Shown here piece after piece: positions 25,476 through 35,653 of a DNA stretch of 64,000 nucleotides. Source of the DNA: JAJZQZ01 sp963790415 (GTDB lineage Bacteria; Actinomycetota; Thermoleophilia; RBG-16-64-13); contig CAWBOK010000007.1 of NCBI GenBank assembly GCA_963790415.1, positions 40,631 to 104,630 of the forward strand, in the 5' to 3' direction. The position numbers and the translations under genes were made by a program. Within the stretch, counting starts at the first letter, position 1; each line of letters starts with the position of its first letter. The notes under the pieces were generated by a model. That model was not told the DNA's origin. It did not search any database and saw only the letters and a program-made list of their open reading frames with translations.

Positions 25476-27290
25476 TCAGCGGATCTTGATCTTCCCGAAG
25501 GTGGGCAGCGCCGGCGGGATGGGCGGCATCTGCCAGGTGCTGGTCAGAGGAACCGGCGTATCCCTGTTGATGATCACGTCGAGAACCGTGGGCGTGCCGC
25601 TCTTGATCGCCGCCTCCACCGCGGGACCGACGTCGGCCGCCTTCTCTATGCGGATGCCTTCGCCGCCCATGGACTTGGCCATGGCCGCGAAGTCCGGGTT
25701 CCAGAGTTCGCCGTCGTGGTATGTGGTGCCCTCATAGGTCTCGAAGTTGGTACCGATCTGCCGTCCGCCGAAATAGAATCTCTGCAGGTCGCGGATGGCG
25801 CCGATGGCATAGTTGTTCATGATGATCCAGACGGCGGGCAGATTGTACTGGACGGCAGTCGCCACGGCATGGGGCATCATCATGAAGCCTCCGTCGCCGC
25901 AGACGGTGATGCAGGGGGCCTCCGGTCTTGCCAGCTTCGCGCCCAACACGCCGCAGACGCCGAAGCCCATGGCGGCAAATCCGCCGGCGGTGAAGTGGGT
26001 GCCCGGCTTCTCCGAGGTCCAATACTGAGAGATCCAGGGCTGGTTGTTTCCCACGTCCGAGAACATGATGGTGTCTTCCGGCGCGGCCTTGCGAATATCG
26101 TGGATCATCCGCCTGGGGTCGATGGGGCCGTCGTCAAAGGTCTGCCACGGCGTGACAAAGTCCTCCCATTCCTTCTTGTAGCCGGCCAACTCCTGGAACC
26201 ACTGGGCATACTCGCCCTTCTCTCCGTCCGCTTCCGCATTTTCGATCAACTGGTTGAGCACGGTCCGAATGTCTCCCACGATTCCCATGTCGACCGGGTA
26301 GTTTCTAGCGATCTCGCTCGGGTCGATGTCCACCTGAAGCAACTTGGTAGCCGGGATGTTGTAGGCGAAGCCGGGTTGCCAGGAGGCGCAGTGCAGGTCG
26401 GAGAAGCGGCAGCCCAGAACCAGGATCACGTCTGCGTTCCTGGCCGCCTCCACCGCCGGATAGCGGCCCCAGCAGCCGGTGACACCCAGGTGCAGAGGAT
26501 GCCTGTCGGCCAGGGCTCCCTTGCCCATCAGAGAGGTGTAGACGGGGATGTTCATGTACTCGGCGAATCTCTGCAGCTCATCCCGGGCGTCGGAGCGGTG
26601 AACGCCGCCGCCGGCCAAGATCAGGGGCCGCTTTGCCTCCTTCAGCTTCTTCAGCACCGACCCGATCACCGCGGACTCGGTGCCGGTGCGCCAGGAGATC
26701 GAATCGGTCCAGCCCGCGGGATCCGGAATCATCGTCTCCCCCTCGGTCTGGTAGAGGTCATAGGGAACCTCCAGATGGACCGGTCCCGGCCTGCCGGTCT
26801 GCATGGTCTTGAAGGCTTTGGGCAGGAATTGGGCGATGTGATCGACCGACGCAGCCTGATAGCTGTGCTTCACATACGTTCTGATCACCGAGGAGAAGTC
26901 CGCCTGATGCTGGCGGTAGGGCTCCTGAAGGGCTCCGCTGTCGAACTGGTCGGTGGTCACCTGCCCGGTGATCAGGAGGAAGGCCGAGGAGTCATAGTAG
27001 GCGTTAGCCACCGCGCAGGTGGACAGCGCCGGACCGGGCCCGGTGGAGACATATACCGGAAGGGGCACTCTTGACACACGGTAGTAGGCGTCGGCCATGA
27101 ATCCCGCCGCCGTCTCAATGCGCGGCCACACGATCTTGATCTGATCCTGCTTGTCGTAGAAGGCGTCCAGCAGGCCGATGGCCCCGTGGCCGGCATAGCC
27201 CAGCAGATAGGGGATCTTCTCCTTGATCATGTATTCGGCGACAACCTCCCCGCCTTTGTACGTGCCCAATTTGTCCGCTGGGTAGATCAC
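25476..27290 (-). CDS. thiamine-diphosphate enzyme, acetolactate-synthase-like
   Basis: 604 residues from a GTG with GGGAGG upstream. Three-domain ThDP enzyme: the N-terminal Pyr domain with the activating Glu in WPRIETAAGFMADAYYR and YVSTGPGP; a middle domain (LILAGGGVHRSDA, PVYTSLMGKGAL, VLGCRFSD); and a C-terminal PP domain with the GDGGFMMMP and IIMNNYAIGA cofactor motif. Enzymes of this group make or break bonds next to a carbonyl (acetolactate, sulfoacetaldehyde, glyoxylate, oxalyl-CoA and others). YSSxGSMG-type oxalyl or sulfoacetaldehyde features are not evident, so substrate is left open. It has no ALS small subunit nearby and is probably not for branched-chain biosynthesis. Confidence 0.8.
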   Translation of the reverse strand: MIYPADKLGTYKGGEVVAEYMIKEKIPYLLGYAGHGAIGLLDAFYDKQDQIKIVWPRIETAAGFMADAYYRVSRVPLPVYVSTGPGPALSTCAVANAYYDSSAFLLITGQVTTDQFDSGALQEPYRQHQADFSSVIRTYVKHSYQAASVDHIAQFLPKAFKTMQTGRPGPVHLEVPYDLYQTEGETMIPDPAGWTDSISWRTGTESAVIGSVLKKLKEAKRPLILAGGGVHRSDARDELQRFAEYMNIPVYTSLMGKGALADRHPLHLGVTGCWGRYPAVEAARNADVILVLGCRFSDLHCASWQPGFAYNIPATKLLQVDIDPSEIARNYPVDMGIVGDIRTVLNQLIENAEADGEKGEYAQWFQELAGYKKEWEDFVTPWQTFDDGPIDPRRMIHDIRKAAPEDTIMFSDVGNNQPWISQYWTSEKPGTHFTAGGFAAMGFGVCGVLGAKLARPEAPCITVCGDGGFMMMPHAVATAVQYNLPAVWIIMNNYAIGAIRDLQRFYFGGRQIGTNFETYEGTTYHDGELWNPDFAAMAKSMGGEGIRIEKAADVGPAVEAAIKSGTPTVLDVIINRDTPVPLTSTWQMPPIPPALPTFGKIKIR

Positions 27291-27398
27291 GGCAGGTACC
27301 TCCCATCATCCGATGTGCAGGGCGCTCCATCCGTGCCGAACGCGGTTGTCAGAGCCCACAGACCGCATACCATAGCGTCTATGAGAAGGCCGCCTCTG

Positions 27399-28396
<998 letters not shown>

Positions 28397-28400
<4 letters not shown>

Positions 28401-29506
28401 GTCGCTCCCGTCTCGGACGCCGAGCCGCTGCCGGCCGCAGTGGGGTCGAAGTGGAAGCAGCGCAGCATGCGCCCTTCCACCTCGTACAGGTCGGGAACCT
28501 CGACGTCGCAGCGTTCCATCCTTCGCCCGCACCTCTCGGCGAACGCGCACCCTTTGGGCATGTTGAGCGGGTTCGGGACCATGCCGGGGATCACGCGGAG
28601 GGGATCGGTGCAGTCGGTGTCCTCCATGGTGGGGAGCGACTCGAGCAGACCGAGCGTGTACGGGTGCAGGGGGCGCTCGAACAGGTCCTGGGCGTTCGCC
28701 TCCTCGACGATGTAGCCACAGTACATCACGATCACCCGGTCGGCGGTCTCGGCGACCACGCCCAGGTCGTGCGTGATCAGCAGCACCGCCATGCCGATCT
28801 TCTCCCGTAACTCGCTGATGAGGGCCAGGATCTGCGCCTGGATCGTGACGTCGAGCGCGGTGGTCGGTTCGTCGGCGATCAGCAGCTGCGGATCACACGA
28901 GAGGGCCATGGCGGTCATCACCCGCTGGCGCATCCCCCCGGACATCTGGTGGGGGTAGTCCTTGACGCGCTTCTCGGGATCGGGGATGCCCACGAGGTGC
29001 AGCATCTCGATCGCCCGCTTGTTCGCGTCCTTGCGGCCGATGTCCAGGTGGGCGCGGATGCTCTCGGTGAGCTGGTTCTCGACCGTGAAGACGGGGTTCA
29101 GGCTGGTCATCGGCTCCTGGAAGATCATCGAGATCTGGTTGCCGCGGATGTCGCGCATCTCGCGTTTCGAGAGCGTGAGCAGGTCCCGCTCCCGGAAGAT
29201 GACCTCGCCGCCGGCGACGCGCCCGGGGGGCTCCAGCAGTCCCATCACCGATAGGGCGGTGACGCTCTTTCCCGAGCCCGATTCCCCCACGATGGCCAGT
29301 ACCTCTCCCTCGCACACTGAGAAGGTGACGTCGATCACGGCGTGGACGATCCCCTTGTTCAGGTGGAAGTCGGTGCTGAGGTGGTTCACCTGAAGGAGCA
29401 CGCCTGGAGCCGAGGACGCCTCGGTTGCGACCCCGGGGCCCGCGCCATCGGCCGTGCGCGCGAACGCTCCGTCGGGAGCCGTGATGGGCTGCACGGGGGT
29501 CGTCAC
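28397..29506 (-). CDS. oppD: oligopeptide/dipeptide ABC transporter ATPase, OppD type
   Basis: 369 residues, GTG start. After a 35-residue variable head: Walker A GESGSGKSV, MIFQEPMTSLNP Q-loop, signature QMSGGMRQRVMTAMAL, Walker B LLIADEPTTALD, and a C-terminal GCAFAERCGRRMERC Cys segment. Partner of OppF. The N-terminal Ala/Gly/Pro-rich head is longer than in most OppD proteins, so a later start is possible. Confidence 0.92.
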
Positions 29507-29515
29507 GGCCTTCCC

Positions 29516-30421
29516 CTACTTGCCCCGCGACTTGGGATCGAAGGCGTCACGCAGACCGTCTCCCAACAGATTGAAGGCCAGCACAGACAGGGTGATCGCC
29601 ATGCCCGGGAAGAAGAGCGTCCACGGCGCCTGGAAGATGAAGCCGCGCGCCCGTCCGAGCATGTCCCCCCATTCGGCCTGCGGGGGTTGGACTCCCATGC
29701 CCAGGAACCCGAGGGCAGCCAGGTCGAGGATGGCGCTGGACATACCCAGGGTGGTCCGGACGATGATCACGGAGAGGGCGTTGGGGAGCACGTGCCTGGA
29801 GATGATGCGGATGTTGCTATTGCCGACGACCCGGGCGGCCGCGACGTAGTCGTTCTCCTTGATCGAGAGGGTGTTGCTGCGGACGATCCGCGCGTATTCG
29901 GGAATGGACACCAACCCGATCGCGATAACCGCCTTGTCGATCCCCTTGCCCAGAGCCGCCATGAGCGTGATGGCGAGCAGGATCGAGGGGATCGCCAGCA
30001 TGATGTCCATCACGCGCATGATGACGGTGTCGACCCGGCCTCCGATGTAGCCCGCGATCGAGCCGAGCAGGACCCCGACGGTCATGGCGATCATGACCGC
30101 CAGGATCCCGACGGTCAAGGAGACACGGGCACCGACGATCACCCGGCTGAAGATGTCCATGCCCAGCTGGTCGGTGCCGAACCAGTGCTCCGCGCTCGGT
30201 GACTTCAGAGCGTTGCCCATGTCCGTCTCGACCGGGTCGTAGGGCACGAGGTACGGACCGAAGACGGCGATGAACAGAAGGAATCCGATGAAGACCAAGC
30301 TGACCAGCGCCGCCCGGTTGGCGACCAGACTGCGCCACATCTCGAGCCACTGGTTGTCGGGCTTCTCATTGAAGGTCTCGTCGGCTTCGGGGGCTTCGGG
30401 TGCCAGGTCGAGCTCGGTCAT
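29516..30421 (-). CDS. oppC: oligopeptide/dipeptide ABC transporter permease, OppC type
   Basis: 301 residues. YDPVETDMGNALKSPSAEHWFGTDQLGMDIFSRV carries the classic OppC periplasmic motif (GTDxxGxDIFSR). Six helices and the EAA loop EYARIVRSNTLSIKENDYVAAARVVG follow, then GDMLGRARGF and the conserved LRDAFDPK end. Cytoplasmic N-terminal tail of about 30 acidic residues. Spaced 4 bp from oppB. Confidence 0.93.
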   Translation of the reverse strand: MTELDLAPEAPEADETFNEKPDNQWLEMWRSLVANRAALVSLVFIGFLLFIAVFGPYLVPYDPVETDMGNALKSPSAEHWFGTDQLGMDIFSRVIVGARVSLTVGILAVMIAMTVGVLLGSIAGYIGGRVDTVIMRVMDIMLAIPSILLAITLMAALGKGIDKAVIAIGLVSIPEYARIVRSNTLSIKENDYVAAARVVGNSNIRIISRHVLPNALSVIIVRTTLGMSSAILDLAALGFLGMGVQPPQAEWGDMLGRARGFIFQAPWTLFFPGMAITLSVLAFNLLGDGLRDAFDPKSRGK

Positions 30422-30425
30422 GCCC

Positions 30426-31445
30426 TCACCCGCTCTTCTTGGACCCGTACTTGATGCGCGGGTCGAGGTAGGCGTACATCAGGTCGGCGGCCAGGTTGAC
30501 CAGCACGAAGATCACCGCGATCAGCAGCACGATGCCCTGCACCATGGGGAAGTCCGATTTCATGATGCTGTCGACGGTGAACTTGCCGATGCCCGGCCAC
30601 GCGAACACGCTCTCGGTGAGAAGCGCCCCGCCCAGCAGCGCGCCGAACTGCAGGCCGATGACGGTAGTCACCGGGATCATCGAGTTGCGCAGCGCGTGCT
30701 TTCCGATGACCTTGTACTCCGAGATGCCCTTGGCCCTCCCCGTGCGGATGTAGTCCTGGCCCAGCGTATCGAGCATGGTCGAGCGGGTCATGCGGGTGAT
30801 GATGGCCATGGAGTACATCCCCAGGGTGAGCGCCGGCAGGAGGAGGTGGATGAGCGCGTCCTTGAATGCGGCTCCGTCCCCGGCCAGCAGCGAATCGATC
30901 AGGTAGAAGCCGGTCACGTCCGTGGGCTGCAGCAGCACGTTGATGCGCCCCCCGGTGGGCAGCAGGTGCAGGTAGCCGCTGAAGAGCATGATCATCATGA
31001 TGCCCAGCCAGAAGATTGGGATCGAGATGCCCACCAGGGCAACGAGCATACTGGCCGCGTCGAAGACGGAGTTCTTCTTGACCGCGGCGAGGACTCCCAG
31101 GAGGATGCCGACGACCGAGGCGAAGATGATGGCCGCCACGGCGAGTTCGATGGTGGCGGGGAAGCGCGCGCCGATCTCCTTGGCCACCGGGGTGCTGGAG
31201 TAGTACGAGACCCCAAGGTCCCCCTGGACGGCGCCTTTGATGTACTCCCAATACTGGACGTAGACGGGCGCGTCGAGGCCCTTCGCCTCCCGCCACGCAT
31301 CCACCGCCTCCTGGGTGGCGTGCTGGCCCAGCACGATGGGCGCCGGGTCGGGGGAGAACACGCGCATCAACAAGAAGACGATAAGGGACACTCCGATCAT
31401 CACCGGAATGACCCACAGGATCCTCTTGAACACATACTTGAGCAC
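30426..31445 (-). CDS. oppB: oligopeptide/dipeptide ABC transporter permease, OppB type
   Basis: 339 residues. The start MLKYVFKRILWVIPVMIGVSLIVFLLMR is the standard OppB/DppB first helix. A periplasmic insert (PIVLGQHATQEAVDAWREAKG) follows, then the EAA loop ITRMTRSTMLDTLGQDYIRTGRAKGISE and the final helix with LNLAADLMYAYLDPRI-type DPR ending. First transporter gene after the binding protein and its hairpin. Confidence 0.93.
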   Translation of the reverse strand: MLKYVFKRILWVIPVMIGVSLIVFLLMRVFSPDPAPIVLGQHATQEAVDAWREAKGLDAPVYVQYWEYIKGAVQGDLGVSYYSSTPVAKEIGARFPATIELAVAAIIFASVVGILLGVLAAVKKNSVFDAASMLVALVGISIPIFWLGIMMIMLFSGYLHLLPTGGRINVLLQPTDVTGFYLIDSLLAGDGAAFKDALIHLLLPALTLGMYSMAIITRMTRSTMLDTLGQDYIRTGRAKGISEYKVIGKHALRNSMIPVTTVIGLQFGALLGGALLTESVFAWPGIGKFTVDSIMKSDFPMVQGIVLLIAVIFVLVNLAADLMYAYLDPRIKYGSKKSG

Positions 31446-31493
31446 GCCGGGAGCCTCTCAAGCCTCAGCAGACCGTTGAAGACGGAGAACGAC

Positions 31494-31527
31494 GCAGCCG
31501 GAAGCCACGGCTGTGGCTTCCGGCTGC
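31494..31527 (-). promoter_or_regulatory. 15-bp perfect hairpin between oppA and oppB
   Basis: GCAGCCGGAAGCCAC, a 4-base loop (GGCT), then GTGGCTTCCGGCTGC. It lies 37 bases after the oppA stop and 48 before the oppB start. With no T tail it probably protects the oppA mRNA 3' end or lowers expression of the membrane genes, as is common after binding-protein genes. Confidence 0.6.
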
Positions 31528-31564
31528 GGCCGGACGTCGGGCTGTGGAACCCGTTTCAGCGCGG

Positions 31565-33181
31565 CTACTTCTTTTCAGCCGCCACCAGGAAGACGTTGCC
31601 GGTCACATGGTAGTTGAACCCGGAGACGTTGGGCCGGTAGCCCGCCAGCGTCTTGGCGTGCGACAACGGCAGCCAGATCGCGCGCTCGGCAACGTACTTC
31701 TCCAACGCGCCGTAGGCCGCGTCACGCTCGGCACCGTTGGGCATTGCCAAGGCCGCCTTCATGTCTGCGATGTATTTCTCGTCCTGCCACCGGGCCACGT
31801 TCATGCTCGGGTCCTTGTCGGCGAGCAGGTTCAGGAAGTTGTCCGGGTCGCCGTTGTCACCGATCCAGCCATAGAAGCAGATGTCGAAGTCACCGGGGAG
31901 GACCTTGACCTTCTCCTTGTAGGTGGCCCAGTCGAAGGTGTCGATGGTGCTTTCCACGCCCACCTTCTGGAGGTAGCCCTGGATGGCGGCCGCGAGCGTC
32001 GCGCCGGTGGCCGCGTTGTACGGCCGCGGGTTGGAGTAGGTGGCCATGCGGACCTTGGTGATACCGGCTTTGGCCAGACCGGCCTTGGCGGCTTCGGGGT
32101 CGTAGCCCACCTGCTGGACCGTCGGGTCGAACCCGGGCACGAAGGTCGGCAGGATGGTGGTGGCCTTCTCCGAGTAGCCTTGGTACAGGCTCTGCACCAG
32201 TTCCTCAACGTTGATGGCCTGGGACAGGGCTATCCGCGCCTCCTGGCTCTTGAACATGTCGGTGGCGGTGTTGTAGGCCATGTAGTTGATGTTCATGCCG
32301 GGCGCCTCGAACAGCTTGTTGCCGCCCTCGGTGATCGTGTCGACGACCGTGGCGTCGATGCCGTCGATCATGTCGACCTCGCCGGCGTTGAGCGCCAGGA
32401 CGCGGGCCGAGTTGTCGGGGATGATGCGGAAGATCACGTTCTTGATCTTGGCCTTCTCACCCCAGTAGTCATCATTACGGACCAGCACCACGTTCTCGCC
32501 TTTGTTCCACTTGACGAACTTGTACGGGCCGGTGCCTACCGGGGTCTCCATGACGCTGTTGGCGCCGTCGGTCAGGGCCTTCGGGCTGACGATCGGTGCC
32601 GCCAAGCTCATGGCCAGGTTAGCGAGGAACGCGGTGTTCTTCGCATTCAGGTTGATAGTCACCGTGGACGGATCGACGACCACCACGTCCTTGACCGAGC
32701 CGTACACGAAGGGACCGTACGACATGTCGGCGGTCGCCTGCGGCGGGATCTGCCGGTCGATGTTGAACTTGACCGCGTCGGCGTTGAGGTCGGTGCCGTC
32801 TTGGAACTTGACGCCCTGCTTGAGCTTGAACGTGTAGCTCAGGCCGTCCGGGCTGATCTCCCACGACTCGGCCAGGCAGGGCTCCACCTTCGTGGAGTCG
32901 GCCGCGTACTTCAGGAGACCCTCGTATATGTTCGAGATGACCTTCGAGGATTCACCGTCGTCTACGAGCGCCGGGTCCAGACCGCGTGGGTCGGCGCCCT
33001 GCGCGTAGGTGAAGGTGTTGGCAGCCGAGTCCTCTTCGGTGGCCGGGGGCGCTGTCGACTCCGTGGTGCTGTCAGTACCGCCGCTCGTGGTGGTTGTGTC
33101 ACCGCCGCACCCCGACAGTAGAAGCCCGGCTCCGAGTACCATCACAGCCATGAACGCCAGTAACCAGCCATACCTCTTCAT
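31565..33181 (-). CDS. oppA: oligopeptide-type ABC transporter substrate-binding lipoprotein
   Basis: 538 residues from the ATG at 33181 with AGGGAGAG upstream; longer in-frame codons are ignored because the signal peptide begins here. Lipobox LLLSGC, then a Thr/Ser-rich linker. SBP family 5 marks: DPALVDDGESSKVISNIYEGL, LAESWEISPDGLSYTFKLKQGVKFQDG and PVGTGPYKFVKW. It captures peptides or related solutes outside the cell and delivers them to OppBCDF. Confidence 0.92.
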   Translation of the reverse strand: MKRYGWLLAFMAVMVLGAGLLLSGCGGDTTTTSGGTDSTTESTAPPATEEDSAANTFTYAQGADPRGLDPALVDDGESSKVISNIYEGLLKYAADSTKVEPCLAESWEISPDGLSYTFKLKQGVKFQDGTDLNADAVKFNIDRQIPPQATADMSYGPFVYGSVKDVVVVDPSTVTINLNAKNTAFLANLAMSLAAPIVSPKALTDGANSVMETPVGTGPYKFVKWNKGENVVLVRNDDYWGEKAKIKNVIFRIIPDNSARVLALNAGEVDMIDGIDATVVDTITEGGNKLFEAPGMNINYMAYNTATDMFKSQEARIALSQAINVEELVQSLYQGYSEKATTILPTFVPGFDPTVQQVGYDPEAAKAGLAKAGITKVRMATYSNPRPYNAATGATLAAAIQGYLQKVGVESTIDTFDWATYKEKVKVLPGDFDICFYGWIGDNGDPDNFLNLLADKDPSMNVARWQDEKYIADMKAALAMPNGAERDAAYGALEKYVAERAIWLPLSHAKTLAGYRPNVSGFNYHVTGNVFLVAAEKK

Positions 33182-33262
33182 GTCTCTCCCTTTCTCCCTC
33201 GAGTCCTCTCGACGGCCCGCCTTGGGGCGGAACCGCCTGTCGAAAACCTCGACCTTCAACAG

Positions 33263-33271
33263 TGTATACCA
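33263..33271 (-). promoter_or_regulatory. extended -10 promoter TGG-TATACA for oppA
   Basis: On the minus strand TGG precedes TATACA (33268 to 33263), about 80 bases before the oppA start. It has the same TGGTAT core as other candidate promoters in this window. Confidence 0.4.
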
Positions 33272-33426
33272 CCGCCGGGCGTCGGCGAAATCGACAAAAA
33301 AGACGAAGTGGTCGGCGGGCGGGTCCTCGGGCGGTTGCGTCTTCCCCGCATCAGGTCTAGAGTTGAGATCGAGGTTCGGGGGCGCGAAGGCACGCCGGTT
33401 GACATCCGCGGAGCGGGAGGTTCGAC

Positions 33427-34491
33427 ATGAGCCCGGTTGACGCAACTCTGAAACGGCGGCCGATACGTCTCTCTACCGCAGCCGCGCTCTGTGCCCTGAT
33501 GGCAGTGCTGGTTCTAACGATCGGGGGGTCGGCGGCACGGGCACTCGTCCCCCTTCCCGACCCGAACGAGCCCAACGACAGCTTCGCCACAGCCACCCGT
33601 CTGAGTAACGGTGTGACCACGAACGGCGCGGTCACCGCCGAGTCCGACATGGACTATTTCTACCTCGACATCCCCGGCTCGCGGCACGTGACCATGGATT
33701 TCTCTCCCAAGAAGCTCGGGCGCAACGCCGAGATCGCCTTTCGTGCCGAGGGCGCGTCGGACATGTCCTACCCGGGATGGGAGCGCCAGTATGACGACGA
33801 CGGCCGTTGGTTGTCCTCCGGCGACATCGGCCCCGGCCGACTCTTCGTCGTGGTATCCCTCGTGGGCGGAGCTGCTCCCGGGACCGAGCCATACTTGCTC
33901 ACCGTCTCCTACAGCGGTGGGGACGTCGTCGTCTTCCCCGATGTGCAGGAGTCGCACCCCTTCTACGCACCGATCGTGTCTCTGTACCAGGCGGGGGTGA
34001 TCTCGGGGTATAAGGACGGCACCTTCGGTCCCGACGACCCCGTCTCGCGCCAGCAGTTCGCCAAGATGATAATCGGCGCACTGAAGCACCCCGTTTACGA
34101 GTCGATGGTGTGCCCCTTCGATGACCTCGGCGCCGACGACCCCTCGGACCTCTACCCGCACGAGTACGTGGCGGCGGCGGCCGCCGCCGGGATCACTGTC
34201 GGAACGACGCCCAGGCACTTCTCCCCCGGCGGCGACATCAAGCTCGCCCAGGTGACCACCATGGTCGTACGGGCCGGAGTCGCCGAGCACAGGTACATAC
34301 CGCCACCGGCCTGGTACCAACCGCCGTTCGGGAACTTCGGCGAGCCACACTACGACTACGCGAGAACGGGCGCGTTCAACAGCCTCTTTCAGAGCTACTC
34401 CGGCCCGTGGAACTGGTGGACACCCGCCACCAGAGGTCAGTGCGCCTTCTTCATCTGGAGACTGATGATCGCGTCAACAAGCGGCGACTGA
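33427..34491 (+). CDS. secreted protein with PPC-like domain and SLH repeats
   Basis: 354 residues. Signal peptide about 1-39 (LCALMAVLVLTIGGSAARA). Residues about 45-150 (DPNEPNDSFATATRLSNG, DMDYFYLDIPGSRHVTMDFSP, GPGRLFVVVSL) form a bacterial pre-peptidase C-terminal type beta domain. From about 170 there are SLH motifs: FPDVQESHPFYAPIVSLYQAGVISGYKDGTFGPDDPVSRQQFAKMIIGAL, ITVGTTPRHFSPGGDIKLAQVTTMVVRAG, and a final TPATRGQCAFFIWRLM. It should sit in the cell envelope bound to wall polymer. No enzyme domain is visible. Its promoter region is shared with divergent oppA. Confidence 0.82.
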   Translation: MSPVDATLKRRPIRLSTAAALCALMAVLVLTIGGSAARALVPLPDPNEPNDSFATATRLSNGVTTNGAVTAESDMDYFYLDIPGSRHVTMDFSPKKLGRNAEIAFRAEGASDMSYPGWERQYDDDGRWLSSGDIGPGRLFVVVSLVGGAAPGTEPYLLTVSYSGGDVVVFPDVQESHPFYAPIVSLYQAGVISGYKDGTFGPDDPVSRQQFAKMIIGALKHPVYESMVCPFDDLGADDPSDLYPHEYVAAAAAAGITVGTTPRHFSPGGDIKLAQVTTMVVRAGVAEHRYIPPPAWYQPPFGNFGEPHYDYARTGAFNSLFQSYSGPWNWWTPATRGQCAFFIWRLMIASTSGD

Positions 34492-34545
34492 GGCGCACCG
34501 CGCGGTCCGACGATCACCCACCACGCTCGGCAGGACCTCCGGCCG

Positions 34546-35205
34546 CTACTCGAGCTGCCCGCGAATCTCTCCCCTAGGATGAGCGCTCGTCCCCACGTTG
34601 AGATAGACGGCGCCGGCCTTCACGAGTGCCACGAAGTCCGCGATGGTCTTGCCCTTGAGAGCGCCCTCCAACTTGCCCGCGGCAAAGGAGCCCTGGGTGA
34701 GCGTTCCACTGAAGGTGCCACTCTTGGTGGGGCCGCCATAGACGGTGAGGAGTATGACGCCGGTGGCGCCGGCCTTGCCTTCACGTAGGCGGGCCACGGT
34801 CACGTTGGTGATGTCGGTCACTTTGAGGACGTAGTGCACCGAGGAGCCGTCGGGGGCCACGGTGAGGGTGAAGGTGCCGCCCGAACGAGTAGAGAGAGCG
34901 GGTATCTCATTCTTGCCGCTCAGTTGCGCGTGGTAGGTGAGTGCCTGGGCCCCGAGGGTCGACGTCGTCGTGACGGCGCTCACGGTGGTGCTCGTCGAGG
35001 TGGATGAAGGCACCGGGCTCGCGGATGTGGAGGTAGAACTCGCCCTCTTGTCGCCCCCGGGCAAGAGTATTGCCCACGCGACCACGGCCGCGACCACGAC
35101 GATGCCGACAACGGCCCAGGCCACACCGCGCCGTCTCATGTTCCGTCGCCGGCGCCTGCCGTTCCCTGAGCTCGCCGTGATGTATGGGGGCAGTTTTGGC
35201 TTCAC
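34546..35205 (-). CDS. membrane-anchored CHRD-domain protein
   Basis: 219 residues. A basic head (GRRRRRNMRRRG), one transmembrane helix (VAWAVVGIVVVAAVVAWAILL), a Ser/Thr-rich linker of about 40 residues, and a C-terminal CHRD domain: YHAQLSGKNEIPAL, GGTFTLTVAPDGSSVHYVLKVTDI, GVILLTVYGGPTKSGTFSG and the closing AVYLNVGTSAHPRGEIRGQL. CHRD domains, first seen in chordin, are small beta modules of unknown biochemical role in bacterial surface proteins. An inside-to-outside orientation is expected. Confidence 0.85.
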   Translation of the reverse strand: MKPKLPPYITASSGNGRRRRRNMRRRGVAWAVVGIVVVAAVVAWAILLPGGDKRASSTSTSASPVPSSTSTSTTVSAVTTTSTLGAQALTYHAQLSGKNEIPALSTRSGGTFTLTVAPDGSSVHYVLKVTDITNVTVARLREGKAGATGVILLTVYGGPTKSGTFSGTLTQGSFAAGKLEGALKGKTIADFVALVKAGAVYLNVGTSAHPRGEIRGQLE

Positions 35206-35328
35206 AATCCTCAGGAGCGATCAGCGGGGGTCGGCTTCACGGTTATGTTCTGCGAGTCCTCCGTACATCCTTGCGTTTGGTCGGTCCCCGACCCGATCGG
35301 GTCGGGGTTTCCTGCCTTCTCGCGGCTG

Positions 35329-35521
35329 CTACTTCTTCGCGTATTCGGAAGCACCGGTTATCTGCAACAGAACCGCCGGCTCATCGCCGATCGTCCACCC
35401 GTCGTGGCCGGCCGGGATGAGGACGAGATCCCCCGGACCGGAGTCCAGCTCGGTCCTATCTTCCATGACCGTGTGCGTCGGGTGCCTCGAAACTCCTTCT
35501 GTCGATTTGTTCTTTCTCCAT
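35329..35521 (-). pseudogene. cupin-domain protein with internal out-of-frame deletion
   Basis: From ATG 35521 the frame reads MEKEQIDRRSFEAPDAHG, a typical N-terminus of a small DUF861-like cupin, and soon hits a stop. In another frame the C-terminal half is intact: HTVMEDRTELDSGPGDLVLI, PAGHDGWTIGDEPAVLLQI, TGASEYAKK. About 50-60 residues of the first beta-strands and metal-binding histidines are missing between the two. The gene therefore cannot make a complete barrel. Confidence 0.6.
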
Positions 35522-35653
35522 GACTGGACATGGCCGCCTTCGTTCTGTGCGCACGAGCGACGCCTTGACGGGGCCGCCTGATCAGAGTTGTCGTGGTGAT
35601 ATATGCCCGAGGGGTATCCAGACAAGTCCCACGACGCCGCGGATAGGCCGGCC

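Noticed and set aside
29342..31613. Long plus-strand frames opposite oppB and oppC, rich in Asp, His and Arg
   Set aside because: Composition is that of antisense to transmembrane coding sequence; the Opp permeases are certain.
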